In this document: piece by piece, positions 38,129-47,678 of the stretch
Numbering within the stretch: the first letter of the stretch is position 1
How the letters are laid out: each line of letters starts with the position of its first letter
Source: UBA4416 sp964541155
Lineage (GTDB): Bacteria > Bacteroidota > Bacteroidia > B-17B0 > Aurantibacillaceae
Reading direction: 5' to 3'
Assembly: GCA_964541155.1 (NCBI GenBank)
Contig: CAZIPC010000004.1
Span: forward strand, 222,630-286,629
Length of the DNA stretch: 64,000 bases
Translations under genes and position numbers: made by a program
The notes under the pieces: model-generated
Told to the model about the DNA's origin: nothing
What the model saw: only the letters and a program-made list of their open reading frames with translations
Database searches by the model: none

Positions 38129-39280
38129 ATGTCTAAAATTTTAATCATAGATGATGAAAAATCAATTCGAAGAACGATAAAAGAAATTTTAGAGTTTGAG
38201 AAATATACTGTTGATGAAGCAGAGGATGGACAGCAAGGTTTAGATATGGCATTAAAAGGAAAGTACGATGTTATCCTTAGTGATATCAAAATGCCTAAAT
38301 TAGATGGAATTGAATTATTAAACCGACTAATTCATAATGGCACAGACTCACCTTTAATAATGATGAGTGGGCATGGAAGTATTGAAACTGCCGTTGAAGC
38401 AGTTAAAAACGGAGCATTTGATTACTTGTCTAAACCAATTGATTTAAATAGATTGCTCGTTACAATTCGTAATGCAATAGATAAACTAACTTTAGTTACA
38501 GAAACTAAGAATCTAAAATCTAAAATCAGGAAATCTCATGAAATGGTAGGTAGTTCAAAAGCCTTAAATAATATTAGAGACATGATTGATAAAATAGCGC
38601 CTACAGATGCAAGGGTTTTAATAACAGGTGGAAATGGAAGTGGAAAAGAATTAGTTGCTAAAGAAATATACCATAAAAGTAATAGAGCAAACGCCATGTT
38701 GGTGGAAGTAAATTGTGCCGCTATTCCCGCTGATTTAATTGAAAGTGAATTGTTTGGACATGAAAAAGGCGCTTTTACAGGTGCAGTTGCAATTAGAAAA
38801 GGTAAATTTGAATTAGCAGACGGAGGAACTATTTTTTTAGATGAAATTGGAGATATGAGTTTGCCAGCTCAAGCTAAAGTATTACGTGCTTTACAAGAAA
38901 ATAAAATAGTTAGAGTAGGTGGAGATAAAGAAATAAAAGTAGATGTAAGAATCATTGCGGCAACAAATAAAGATTTAAGAAAAGAAATAGAAAAAGGTAA
39001 TTTTAGAGAAGATTTATTTCATAGATTAAGCGTCATTCCAATTCAAGTTCCATCTTTAGATGATAGAAAAGAAGATATTCCAATGTTAGCTGAACATTTT
39101 ATGAATTTAATATGCAAAGAATATGGAATGCAAAAAAAAGTAATTACTAAAGATGCTATTAAGGAATTACAAAATAAAAGTTGGACTGGAAATATTAGAG
39201 AATTTAGAAATGTAATTGAACGTTTAATTATTTTATGCGGCAAAGAAATTAATGATAAGGACGTAAAACAATTTGCTTAA
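38129..39280 (+). CDS. Sigma-54-type response regulator lacking a DNA-binding domain
   Basis: 383 residues, taking the ATG of MSKILIIDDEKSIRRTIKE. Receiver domain with phospho-acceptor Asp in YDVILSDIKMPKLDG, then an AAA+ domain: Walker A VLITGGNGSGKELVAKE, ELFGHEKGAFTGAVA (the sigma-54 contacting loop), GGTIFLDEIGDMS (Walker B) and the sensor region. The protein ends soon after LCGKEINDKDVKQFA, where NtrC-type regulators carry a Fis-like helix-turn-helix; that domain is absent. It would have to act from solution or with a partner. No histidine kinase is adjacent. Confidence 0.9.
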   Translation: MSKILIIDDEKSIRRTIKEILEFEKYTVDEAEDGQQGLDMALKGKYDVILSDIKMPKLDGIELLNRLIHNGTDSPLIMMSGHGSIETAVEAVKNGAFDYLSKPIDLNRLLVTIRNAIDKLTLVTETKNLKSKIRKSHEMVGSSKALNNIRDMIDKIAPTDARVLITGGNGSGKELVAKEIYHKSNRANAMLVEVNCAAIPADLIESELFGHEKGAFTGAVAIRKGKFELADGGTIFLDEIGDMSLPAQAKVLRALQENKIVRVGGDKEIKVDVRIIAATNKDLRKEIEKGNFREDLFHRLSVIPIQVPSLDDRKEDIPMLAEHFMNLICKEYGMQKKVITKDAIKELQNKSWTGNIREFRNVIERLIILCGKEINDKDVKQFA

Positions 39281-39790
39281 GTGAAAAAAACTAATCTTAT
39301 ATTATTTTCTTTCTTGTTGCTATTATCATGTAACACCAAGCCTTCTTCAGAGGAGAAATCTGATATGTGTAAGGATTATTCTCCTAACTCTATAGAACAG
39401 GCAAATTGGTTTATAGGTTCTTGGCAAAATATATCAAATGATGATTTGTTTGTTGAGAATTGGAGGTATGTGTGTGATTCTATTTACAAAGGCGAAAGTT
39501 ATATACTACAAAATAATGATACTGCATTTTATGAATCAATTAATTTAGAAAAGATAAATAATGAGTGGTATTATACTGTAAGTGTAAAAGGACAAAATAA
39601 AGAAGAGCCTGTTGCTTTTAAATTAACATCCTTATCTCCTAATCAATTAGTGTTTGAAAATCCAACACATGATTTTCCAACTAAAATTACCTATTTAAAA
39701 ATTTCGCAAGATTCTATAGTAGCTTCTATTTCTGGATTAATTGACGGAAAAGAAAAATTAGAACAATTCCCAATGAAAAAAATAAAATAA
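39281..39790 (+). CDS. DUF6265-type lipoprotein
   Basis: 169 residues from a GTG directly after the stop codon of the regulator gene. Signal peptide with lipobox-like LLSC. The mature domain contains ANWFIGSWQN, YVCDSIYKGESYI and LVFENPTHDFPTKITY, the blocks I associate with DUF6265, a small beta-rich family of unknown function in Bacteroidota. Probably cotranscribed with the regulator and murQ (one-base gap). Confidence 0.8.
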   Translation: MKKTNLILFSFLLLLSCNTKPSSEEKSDMCKDYSPNSIEQANWFIGSWQNISNDDLFVENWRYVCDSIYKGESYILQNNDTAFYESINLEKINNEWYYTVSVKGQNKEEPVAFKLTSLSPNQLVFENPTHDFPTKITYLKISQDSIVASISGLIDGKEKLEQFPMKKIK

Positions 39791-39791
39791 G

Positions 39792-40601
39792 ATGCAAAAA
39801 ACAACCGAATCCGATTCATATTATAATAACCTCGAAACGATGAGTGTTCAGGAATTATTAATAAATATGAATAAAGAAGATAAATCTGTACCATTAGCAG
39901 TTGAAAAAGCTATACCACAAATTCAAAAATTAATAAGCTTAATTGTAGAAAAAATGCAGTCTGGTGGTAGATTATTTTATATGGGCGCTGGAACAAGCGG
40001 GCGTCTTGGGATTTTAGATGCCAGTGAATGCCCCCCAACATATGGTATAGAGCAGGGTAGAGTAGTTGGTTTAATAGCAGGAGGCGATACCGCTATCAGA
40101 AAAGCTGTTGAATTTGCTGAAGATGATATTAATCAAGGATGGATTGATTTACAAGAATGGAATATTAATCAAAATGATGTGGTAGTAGGTATTGCAGCTT
40201 CAGGTACAACCCCTTATGTAGTAGGAGCATTAGAGAATTGCAATAAACATAATATACAAACTGGATGTATCGTATGTAATCATAATTCACTAGTTGCCTC
40301 TGTAGCTAATTTTCCAATCGAAGTAGTGGTTGGTCCTGAATTTGTAACAGGATCTACTCGAATGAAATCAGGCACGGCGCAAAAATTGGTTCTAAATATG
40401 ATTTCAACATCAGTGATGATTAAATTAGGTCGTGTAAAAGGTAATAAAATGGTTGACATGCAATTGAGTAATCATAAGTTAGTAGATAGAGGCACCAGGA
40501 TGATTATGAAAAATACAGGAATAGAAGATTACGATTTAGCAAAGGAATTACTGTTAAAGCATGGTAGTGTTAGAAAAGCAAGCGAAAGTTTAAATAAATG
40601 A
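39792..40601 (+). CDS. murQ: N-acetylmuramic acid 6-phosphate etherase
   Basis: 269 residues. SIS-type sugar-phosphate fold with RLFYMGAGTSGRLGILDASE, CPPTYGIEQ, GIAASGTTPYVVGAL and TRMKSGTAQKLVLNMIST. MurQ splits the lactyl ether of MurNAc-6-phosphate to give GlcNAc-6-phosphate in cell-wall recycling. About 30 residues shorter than E. coli MurQ at the C-terminus, which seems usual in this phylum. Its stop overlaps the start of the next gene by 4 bases (ATGA). The GlcNAc-kinase-like gene at 12871-13713 may act in the same pathway. Confidence 0.94.
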   Translation: MQKTTESDSYYNNLETMSVQELLINMNKEDKSVPLAVEKAIPQIQKLISLIVEKMQSGGRLFYMGAGTSGRLGILDASECPPTYGIEQGRVVGLIAGGDTAIRKAVEFAEDDINQGWIDLQEWNINQNDVVVGIAASGTTPYVVGALENCNKHNIQTGCIVCNHNSLVASVANFPIEVVVGPEFVTGSTRMKSGTAQKLVLNMISTSVMIKLGRVKGNKMVDMQLSNHKLVDRGTRMIMKNTGIEDYDLAKELLLKHGSVRKASESLNK

Positions 40602-40816
40602 TAGAACAGAAAAATAATCCTTTACACGGAAAAACATTACAGCTTATTTTAGAGCATCTCGTTAAACATTATAGATGGGATGGATTAGCATATCATATTG
40701 ATATCAATTGTTTTAAAAATAACCCCAGTATAAAATCAAGTTTGGTATTTTTAAGAAAAACACCATGGGCTCGCAAAAAAGTTGAAGAATTGTACCTGAA
40801 TTTATTAGACTCCTAA
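40598..40816 (+). CDS. VF530 (DUF2132) family DNA-binding protein
   Basis: 72 residues: NPLHGKTLQLILEHLVKHY, GLAYHIDINCFKNNPSIKSS, LVFLRKTPWARKKVEELYL. This is the complete VF530 fold, a small helical bundle related to SAP-like DNA-binding domains. It often sits in the same position near metabolic genes, with no defined role. Translationally coupled to murQ through a 4-base overlap. Confidence 0.9.
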   Translation: MIEQKNNPLHGKTLQLILEHLVKHYRWDGLAYHIDINCFKNNPSIKSSLVFLRKTPWARKKVEELYLNLLDS

Positions 40817-40827
40817 AAGAATAATAA

Positions 40828-41367
40828 TTATTTATTTTTTAATTTAATCAAAGCAAACACAGCGTAGTTTAACATATCCATGTAATTAGCATCTACGCCT
40901 TCACTTACTATAGTTTGTCCTTTATTATCTTCTATTTGTTTTACTCTAAAAATTTTCATTAAAATTAAATCGGTTAATGAACTAATTCTCATGTCTCTCC
41001 AAGCTTCACCATAATCATGGTTTTTGTCTTCCATTAGTTGTTTAGTTTTACTAACATATTTAATATATAATGTTTCAACTTCTTCATAAGGAAGTTCTAG
41101 TCTTGTGTCATTTTGTAATTCTATTTGAATTAATGAAATAATACAATAATTAATAATTCCAATATACTCGCTTGTAATATCATCAATAATTTTTTGAGTG
41201 CCTTTTTCCTCAATGCTTTTAATGCGTTGAGCTTTAATAAAAATTTGATCAGTTAAAGAGCTTGGTCTCAAATTACGCCAAGCTGTGCCATAATCTTTCA
41301 TTTTTTTCAAAAAAAGATCTTTACATAAATTAATGGCAGAGTCGTATTGTTGTGAAGTTGTATTCAT
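40828..41367 (-). CDS. DUF1599 protein with two tandem repeats
   Basis: 179 residues made of two similar halves. Each contains a DYG-AW-R motif followed by SSLTD: KDYGTAWRNLRPSSLTDQ in the first half and HDYGEAWRDMRISSLTDL in the second, then a RVKQIED/RIKSIEE helix. This is the DUF1599 (nucleotide-modification-associated) family, all-alpha. Biochemistry is not known. It is divergent from folP with 26 bases between starts, a pairing common in Bacteroidota. Confidence 0.87.
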   Translation of the reverse strand: MNTTSQQYDSAINLCKDLFLKKMKDYGTAWRNLRPSSLTDQIFIKAQRIKSIEEKGTQKIIDDITSEYIGIINYCIISLIQIELQNDTRLELPYEEVETLYIKYVSKTKQLMEDKNHDYGEAWRDMRISSLTDLILMKIFRVKQIEDNKGQTIVSEGVDANYMDMLNYAVFALIKLKNK

Positions 41368-41393
41368 ATATTTACACCGCTAATTTAATTAAA

Positions 41394-42227
41394 ATGATGA
41401 ATCAGTATTTAACAAATGGTAAACAATTGAGTTTTGAAAAAGCTCAAGTTATGGCCATCATAAATGTAACCCCCGATAGTTTTTATGATGGGGGGAAGTA
41501 TTCAACAGTTACAGATATTATAAAAGATGCTCAAATGAAAATTAGCGAAGGGGCTTCTATTATTGATATTGGAGCCGCTTCATCAAGGCCAAATTCAGAA
41601 GTTATTTCTGTAGAAGATGAAATTAAACGATTAAAAGAACCTCTAATTGCTTTAAGAAGAGAGTTTCCCAATACGTTTATTTCAGTAGATACCTATTCCT
41701 CTAAAGTGGCTGAATTTGCTATAGATTTTGGTGCTGACATTATTAATGATATTTCGGGAGGTGATATGGATGAAAAAATGATAGAGGTAGTGGCTAAACA
41801 TCAAATCGCTTATGTATTGATGCATATGAAAGGCACTCCTCAAAATATGCAGTTAAATCCGGTATATCAAAATATAGAACAGGAATTATTAAATTTTTTT
41901 AAAGATAAAATTGATAGCTGTTTAAGTAAAAAATTCAATAAAATTATAATTGATTTAGGGTTTGGATTTGGAAAAACGGTTTCTCATAATTTTCAGTTAC
42001 TAAAAAATATGAATCAATTTACAAGTTTGGGTTTTCCTATTCTTGTAGGCCTTTCTCGTAAATCAATGATTAATTCAATCATTAATACATCCCCCGTTAC
42101 TGCATTAAATGGTACAACGGTTGTAAATACTATAGCTTTGCAAAACGGAGCAAAAATTCTTAGAGTGCATGATGTAAAAGAGGCTAAGCAAGCAATTGAT
42201 TTATTTGAATATTATAAAAGTGTATAA
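41394..42227 (+). CDS. folP: Dihydropteroate synthase
   Basis: 277 residues from the ATG-ATG pair at 41394. TIM barrel with MAIINVTPDSFYDGG at strand 1, ASIIDIGAASSRPNS, ISVDTYSSKVAEFA, DIINDISGGD, VLMHMKGTPQNM, IIDLGFGFGKT, VGLSRKSMI, and the C-terminal RVHDVKEA. All pterin and pABA site motifs are present. It joins pABA with 6-hydroxymethyl-dihydropterin pyrophosphate in folate synthesis; the target of sulfonamides. Nothing in the sequence suggests a resistance form. Confidence 0.95.
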   Translation: MMNQYLTNGKQLSFEKAQVMAIINVTPDSFYDGGKYSTVTDIIKDAQMKISEGASIIDIGAASSRPNSEVISVEDEIKRLKEPLIALRREFPNTFISVDTYSSKVAEFAIDFGADIINDISGGDMDEKMIEVVAKHQIAYVLMHMKGTPQNMQLNPVYQNIEQELLNFFKDKIDSCLSKKFNKIIIDLGFGFGKTVSHNFQLLKNMNQFTSLGFPILVGLSRKSMINSIINTSPVTALNGTTVVNTIALQNGAKILRVHDVKEAKQAIDLFEYYKSV

Positions 42228-42241
42228 ATTATATTACTTAA

Positions 42242-42835
42242 TTAAAATTTGATTAATTCTTCGTACAGTTCTTTAACTGGAAGTCCCATAACATTATAAA
42301 AACTACCTTCAATTTTATCAATTCCAATATAACCCAACCAGTCTTGTACACCATATCCACCTGCTTTATCGTATGGGTTATAGTTGGTTAAGTAATATTC
42401 AATTTCCTCTGGTTTTAATTTTTTAAAGTATACTTTACTTACATCATAAAACGTAGTTTGTTTATTTCCGCTTTTTAAGCAAATAGCTGTAAATACCTCA
42501 TGCATTTTCCCGCTTAAAGTTTCTAACATTTTTTTCCCTTCAACAAAATTAGCGGGCTTGTTAAATACTTTGCCTTCACACCAAACAATTGTATCTGCAG
42601 TAATTAAAATTTCATCGTCGCTTAAATCATCTTCGTAAGCATCTGCTTTTTTTTCGGCTAAATATAAAGGAATTTCTTCTGCTTGTAAATTTACAGGAAA
42701 TGATTCGTCTGCATGTATGGGTCTATTTAAAAATGTAAATCCTAAACTTTTTAATAATTCTTGGCGACGAGGTGAGTTTGAACCTAAAATAAGTTTATAA
42801 GGAAATTCTTTAATATGTTGTTCTACGATATTCAT
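42242..42835 (-). CDS. maf: Maf-like nucleoside triphosphate pyrophosphatase
   Basis: 197 residues. ILGSNSPRRQELLKSLGF at the N-terminus binds the phosphate; LITADTIVWCEGKVFNKP and TFYDVSKVYFKKL follow, and GGYGVQDWLGYIGIDKIEGS closes the active site. Maf proteins hydrolyse non-canonical or canonical NTPs (dTTP/UTP or m7GTP type) and were linked to septum inhibition in Bacillus. The YhdE and YceF subtypes are not separable by eye. Closely followed on the left by convergent folP and preceded by the prenyltransferase gene 34 bases upstream, probably in one transcript. Confidence 0.92.
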   Translation of the reverse strand: MNIVEQHIKEFPYKLILGSNSPRRQELLKSLGFTFLNRPIHADESFPVNLQAEEIPLYLAEKKADAYEDDLSDDEILITADTIVWCEGKVFNKPANFVEGKKMLETLSGKMHEVFTAICLKSGNKQTTFYDVSKVYFKKLKPEEIEYYLTNYNPYDKAGGYGVQDWLGYIGIDKIEGSFYNVMGLPVKELYEELIKF

Positions 42836-42869
42836 GATTAAGAAATTTGAAAAAAATACAGCTATAAAT

Positions 42870-43826
42870 TTAGTAATAAAAAAAATTAATAATTAGGGTA
42901 AATGCTATTCCAAATAACATAATAAGCTTAAGTATTAAGCTTGAACGCTTAAAATCTCTACTGTTTTTAGCTTTTATAATTTGAATTAATAAACCCATTA
43001 ATGGAAGTATTACAAAAAATAAAATATAATAAACGGCAATGATTTGTTTGTTTTTATAAAATTTAATACTAGCTAATAATAAAAGACCTATTGTAATTGT
43101 GATGATGAAAAAGGTAACAACTTTGCTAGTAATAACTCCCCATACAATAGGCATCGTTTTGCAGCCAGTTTGCATATCTCCTTTGTAATCTTCTATATCT
43201 TTTATGACTTCTCTGGCAAATGATGTTAAAAATGCAAATACGGCGTATCCAAAGGTAATAATACTAAGTGTTTTGATGAATGCATAAGTTATTAATTTAG
43301 TAAACGAATCAGCCTCTTTCATTAAATAATAATCATACACTAATGGTATTAGTGGAATACAGGCAGTTAGTATAGCAACAGTTATATTTCCCACTAATAA
43401 TTGTTTTTTAAAATGAGTAGAGTAAAACCATAACAAAATGATACTTAATAGTTGAATTAGTATAAGTTTTAAGTTATGACATGTTAAAGCCAAATAAAAA
43501 CCTAACATTAATCCAATAATATTAAATAAAATATGAAGTATCATGGCCCACCTTCGTTTCACAAAAACATCAATTACAACGGCGTGTGGCTTATTAATTT
43601 TATCTGTTTTTACATCAAAATAATCATTAATGATATAACCAGCTGCGGCTATTAAAATAGTGCTAGTTAGTGAAATTGTAAATAAAAAAGGAGTAAAGGT
43701 TGAGAACGGATTAATGGGAGTAAAAATTAAATACTTTATGCACCATTGTGTAATGGCTATAATTAAAAGATTCTCAATTCGAATCAATTTTAAAAATGCT
43801 ATAATTGGATGTTTTAACAAACTCAT
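42870..43826 (-). CDS. UbiA-family prenyltransferase
   Basis: 318 residues with about eight or nine transmembrane helices. The two Asp-rich motifs that bind Mg-prenyl diphosphate are present: AAGYIINDYFDVKTDKINKP and REVIKDIEDYKGDMQTGCKT. The family adds prenyl chains to aromatic or glycerol acceptors. Bacteroidota homologues are often called geranylgeranylglycerol-phosphate geranylgeranyltransferase, but the substrate cannot be read from sequence. Inner-membrane enzyme, upstream of maf. Confidence 0.88.
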   Translation of the reverse strand: MSLLKHPIIAFLKLIRIENLLIIAITQWCIKYLIFTPINPFSTFTPFLFTISLTSTILIAAAGYIINDYFDVKTDKINKPHAVVIDVFVKRRWAMILHILFNIIGLMLGFYLALTCHNLKLILIQLLSIILLWFYSTHFKKQLLVGNITVAILTACIPLIPLVYDYYLMKEADSFTKLITYAFIKTLSIITFGYAVFAFLTSFAREVIKDIEDYKGDMQTGCKTMPIVWGVITSKVVTFFIITITIGLLLLASIKFYKNKQIIAVYYILFFVILPLMGLLIQIIKAKNSRDFKRSSLILKLIMLFGIAFTLIINFFYY

Positions 43827-43879
43827 TAAATTTGAAAGAAAGTTAGTAAATTAAATCTTAACTTTATAAAAAAAATAAA

Positions 43880-44464
43880 ATGCATGATTTAACTCCAAAT
43901 TATTGGAATAATAGATATAAAACTGATGATTTTGGTTGGGATATAGGAGCCGCATCAACTCCCTTAAAATGTTATATTGAGCAATTAAAGAATAAAGACT
44001 TACGTATTTTAATTCCAGGTGCTGGAAATGCATATGAGGCTGAATTACTATATAAACTAGGATTTAAAAATAGTTATGTTTTAGATTTTGCAGAAACACC
44101 TCTAAAAAATTTCAAAAATAGATTTCCTCATTTTCCAGATGAGCAATTGATTCAACAGGATTTTTTTGAACATCAAAATAGATATGATTTAATATTAGAG
44201 CAAACTTTTTTTTGCGCCTTAAATCCTAATCTTCGACTAAGATATGCTAAACATATGAATGAATTATTAAATGCAAATGGTAAATTAGTAGGATTGTTAT
44301 TTAATGATGCTTTAAATAAAGACCATCCTCCATTTGGTGGCAGTACTATTGAATATATTAATTTGTTTAACCCCTATTTTGAAATTAAACAATTCGCAAA
44401 CTGTTATAACTCTATAAAGCCCAGAGAGGGAAGAGAAATTTTTATGACATTACTCAAAAAATAA
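43880..44464 (+). CDS. Thiopurine S-methyltransferase (TPMT) family methyltransferase
   Basis: 194 residues of the class I SAM-dependent fold. MHDLTPNYWNNRYKTDDFGW at the N-terminus and DIGAASTPLKCYIE are TPMT-like, with LRILIPGAGNAYEAELLY as SAM motif I, SYVLDFAETPLKNF after it, and a catalytic region IFEQTFFCALNP-like (here LILEQTFFCALNP). The acceptor may be a thiol, a halide or tellurite in related enzymes; the true substrate is unknown. Divergent from the prenyltransferase and followed 4 bases later by a membrane protein gene. Confidence 0.86.
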   Translation: MHDLTPNYWNNRYKTDDFGWDIGAASTPLKCYIEQLKNKDLRILIPGAGNAYEAELLYKLGFKNSYVLDFAETPLKNFKNRFPHFPDEQLIQQDFFEHQNRYDLILEQTFFCALNPNLRLRYAKHMNELLNANGKLVGLLFNDALNKDHPPFGGSTIEYINLFNPYFEIKQFANCYNSIKPREGREIFMTLLKK

Positions 44465-44468
44465 AAAA

Positions 44469-45035
44469 ATGCAAATGCAAATGCAAAACAAAATATTTGA
44501 TGAAAAACAATATATGGGGCACAATCGCTTGAGTATAATATGGCGAACTATCATTGCTTTTTTTTGTTTTGTAGGATATTACTGGAGCGAAAATCCAAAG
44601 CCTATTCAAATTGCAATTTTTAAAATTGGATATTATCCAGCGATAGATATACCCAATTCGGGAAATATTTTTTTCTTATTGGGGTTATTGATTATGATGT
44701 TTTCTGCAATGTTAACTTTTATTTTACATATGAGAACCCAAGTATATCAAACATATATTATTATCGATGGGTTTTGGACAGCAAGAAGGGTTAAGATAAA
44801 TTTAGAAACGATTAGTCACGTCAGAAAAAGCAGATATAAAAAACATATTTTTAGAAGTGCAGTTTATAATTTACATAGTAAAGGAATTATTCGTTTTTAC
44901 ACAAGCGGTAATGAGTTTATTGAATTAAAAGATAATAGTGGATTTATTTATCGAATAGGTACTCAAAAATCTCCAGAATTGTATTCAATATTAAAACAGC
45001 AATTAAAACAAACTCATTTAATTAGCAATAACTAA
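44469..45035 (+). CDS. Membrane protein of unknown function
   Basis: 188 residues with two transmembrane segments (around RTIIAFFCFVGYYW and FFLLGLLIMMFSAMLTFILH) and a basic, beta-rich C-terminal domain that could be PH-like (YIIIDGFWTARRVKINLETI, FIELKDNSGFIYRIG). The 5' end repeats ATGCAA three times, giving three possible starts within 12 bases. It overlaps the convergent LptD-like gene by 4 bases. No function proposed. Confidence 0.72.
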   Translation: MQMQMQNKIFDEKQYMGHNRLSIIWRTIIAFFCFVGYYWSENPKPIQIAIFKIGYYPAIDIPNSGNIFFLLGLLIMMFSAMLTFILHMRTQVYQTYIIIDGFWTARRVKINLETISHVRKSRYKKHIFRSAVYNLHSKGIIRFYTSGNEFIELKDNSGFIYRIGTQKSPELYSILKQQLKQTHLISNN

Positions 45036-47608
45036 AAATTATCATACCATTGTCTTTGTCTTGGTATTTTAACATCGCTAAGCATACTTGTTTTTAAATT
45101 TATAGTAATACTATAGCTTTTTCTAAAACCAAATGGAACCCAGTCAATTCTGGCTTCCCAGCATTTTAAATCTCTGTATATATTAATGCTGGTATAACTT
45201 AAATTTCTATTAGTGAAATCATAGCCACTGGTTAAGCCTAGTTTCCAAAATTTTGTAACATCTATATTACCACTAAAGTTTAATGTTTGTATCTCTTTAA
45301 GTTTATTGAGGTTTTTAAAGTAGTTGATATTGTAATATATATTTAAACTCCAAGGTAATAGTTCTTGAGATTGATTAGTGTTTACAGCCCCTCTTTCGGC
45401 ACCGTTTGTTAAATCTGGTTTTTTAGCTTTAGATGCTGTTAAAGAATTAGAGCTAAATGAGGCGTTTATAGCAATATTTCCTGATTTAAAATCTACTAAT
45501 CTTCCATTTTCTGATAATAAAAAATGGCTTGTTCTGTATGTTTTTTGTGTGTTTGTGAGTGTATTAGTTGTAATTGTAGAATAATATGGATCAAATACAG
45601 AATTAAAAACTAAATCAAAATATTTCCAAATTTTAGTACGACCTGTTGCTGAAATTAAGCTTAATTTAAAGCTATCTGCTGCAAAATTATAATTTCCTGC
45701 AAAGCTTAAATTTTGTAGTAATGTTACTTTATTAAATACATAACCAGTATCAGTTTTACGTCTTATTTTTGCTTCTAAATTATTATTTAAATTTATACTC
45801 AAGCTGTTTTGAGTACCTTGTGCAGGGCCATTAAATAAATTGTTTTCAAAAATAGAATATTTAGTTTTATATCTATTAGTAGTATCACTTATAACATCTT
45901 TCCAAAAACCATATTGCTCTTTCCCAAAATCAGGTCTATATGTATAAGCAAGGCTTGGAATTAATAGATGTCTAATTTGTTTTATACGTTTACTTTTAAA
46001 TAAATAATCCATAAATAATTTAGTACTTAACGAGGTGTTAAAGTAGCCATCATAACCTGTTTTAAAATTTTTATCGGTTGATGTTATAATTTTATTGGTG
46101 CTTTCATCAAGATTTTTTCGTGTTGTTTTAGTGTACATAACTGCACTTAAATTAAGAGCTGGCGTAAATGTAAAATATTTAAATAGTGTAATATTTGTAG
46201 AAATAGGAAGTGAATGCCTAAATCCATACTTTAAACTATCACCTACATTTCCTTTAAAAATAGTACTATCTATACCAGATAATGTATTTCTAGATTCAAG
46301 TAAATAACTAATTCCTATTTTATCAATTGGATTTTGTTTTACTCTATTTTCATTTTTAAATGGGTAAAAACGATTTACATTAAATGTTAACTCAGGAAAA
46401 GTAATATTCATTAATTTAGTTTGAGTATTTTGGTCGTGTCTGGCATTTATAGATAAAACACCTATTTTAAATGTTTTAGCAAAGTTTATATTAGATTGAA
46501 ATGTGTTTGTTAAATATTGTCCTGTATTTTGAGCATTAAACTTATTGTATTTTGATGTTCTAATATTTACATCACTGCTAAAACGAATACTTGGATTGTT
46601 TTTCTGGTTCTGAGTATGTTTCCAATTAATAGCTAAGTCCTTTTGTTTGGCATAGGAACTAGGTATTTCTTTTTCACCAGTTCTAAATTCAGAATATCCT
46701 AATGATATGTATCCATTATACTTATAATTTACGTTATAATTGTTTAATGTTCTTAATCCCCAACTGCCATTACTATAGATGTCCCCTCTAATAGTCATGT
46801 CTGTTTTTTCATTTATTCCCCAATAAAATCCACCATCTTTAAGGTAAAAACCTAAAGCTTGGCTGTTTCCATAAAACGGAATTAAAACACCAGAGTGGCT
46901 TTTTTTAGTGTTTGGAAAAAAGCCAAATGGTAATCCTAATGGAGTAGGCACGCCAGCAATTTCTAAATACATAGGTCCAGTCACTATTTTATCATTTGGA
47001 ATAACTTTTGCTTTTTTGGCTTTAAACAATGTTTTTGAATCTTCAAATTCACAAGGTATACATTTTAAATTTTTCATGTAAACCACATTATTACTATCTT
47101 TTTTAACCTCACTACCTTGTAATAAAAGGCTTCCTTCTTTTGATGACATGTCGTAAATTTTTCCTTTTTTTGTTTTTAGATTATAAATGATTTTTCTGGC
47201 ATTTGATTCTTGGCCTTCAACTTTCATAACCGGATTCCCAATTTGATTTCCAATGCTGTCTATTTTTCCATAGGCTGTAATAGTGCTCTTTTCACTATCA
47301 ATTTCAATGAATTCTGCTGTTAAATTCATGTCTTCATATTTAACATAGCCATCTCCAAATAAATAAATTTTATTTCCTTTAGCTTCATACCTAATAGAAT
47401 CTTTTGCATTATATATAATTTGATGTTCCAAGGTCTCAGAGTCATCTGGTGTTGCTATTGAGTCTTTTTTTGAAATTATTGAACTGTCGGGATTAGTTGT
47501 TAGTGTGTTAGTGTTTAATGAGCCTCCTGATTTATTAGGAATTGTAAGAGTAGTTGTGTTTTTTTTGAGATCTGACTGACCAAAAACATAGCTGCTACTT
47601 ATTAACAA
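45032..47608 (-). CDS. LptD/OstA-like outer-membrane protein
   Basis: At least 858 residues. Residues about 60-200 form the OstA/LptA-like domain (IIYNAKDSIRYEAKGNKIYL, NLTAEFIEIDSEKSTITAYG), the rest a large beta-barrel. Bacteroidota members of this group are annotated as putative LPS assembly protein LptD. The 47608 start is a TTG giving MLISSSYVFGQ, too short for a signal peptide. Codons upstream extend a normal one (KHIYFLLLLL), and the only start-like codon before the stop is an ATT at 47645-47647, so the real start is probably there. Divergent from the amidase gene. Confidence 0.85.
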   Translation of the reverse strand: MLISSSYVFGQSDLKKNTTTLTIPNKSGGSLNTNTLTTNPDSSIISKKDSIATPDDSETLEHQIIYNAKDSIRYEAKGNKIYLFGDGYVKYEDMNLTAEFIEIDSEKSTITAYGKIDSIGNQIGNPVMKVEGQESNARKIIYNLKTKKGKIYDMSSKEGSLLLQGSEVKKDSNNVVYMKNLKCIPCEFEDSKTLFKAKKAKVIPNDKIVTGPMYLEIAGVPTPLGLPFGFFPNTKKSHSGVLIPFYGNSQALGFYLKDGGFYWGINEKTDMTIRGDIYSNGSWGLRTLNNYNVNYKYNGYISLGYSEFRTGEKEIPSSYAKQKDLAINWKHTQNQKNNPSIRFSSDVNIRTSKYNKFNAQNTGQYLTNTFQSNINFAKTFKIGVLSINARHDQNTQTKLMNITFPELTFNVNRFYPFKNENRVKQNPIDKIGISYLLESRNTLSGIDSTIFKGNVGDSLKYGFRHSLPISTNITLFKYFTFTPALNLSAVMYTKTTRKNLDESTNKIITSTDKNFKTGYDGYFNTSLSTKLFMDYLFKSKRIKQIRHLLIPSLAYTYRPDFGKEQYGFWKDVISDTTNRYKTKYSIFENNLFNGPAQGTQNSLSINLNNNLEAKIRRKTDTGYVFNKVTLLQNLSFAGNYNFAADSFKLSLISATGRTKIWKYFDLVFNSVFDPYYSTITTNTLTNTQKTYRTSHFLLSENGRLVDFKSGNIAINASFSSNSLTASKAKKPDLTNGAERGAVNTNQSQELLPWSLNIYYNINYFKNLNKLKEIQTLNFSGNIDVTKFWKLGLTSGYDFTNRNLSYTSINIYRDLKCWEARIDWVPFGFRKSYSITINLKTSMLSDVKIPRQRQWYDNF

Positions 47609-47678
47609 TAATAAGAGTAAAAAATATATATGTTTATCTGTATTAATAACTGTCTACTGCTAAATTTACCTTAGCATA

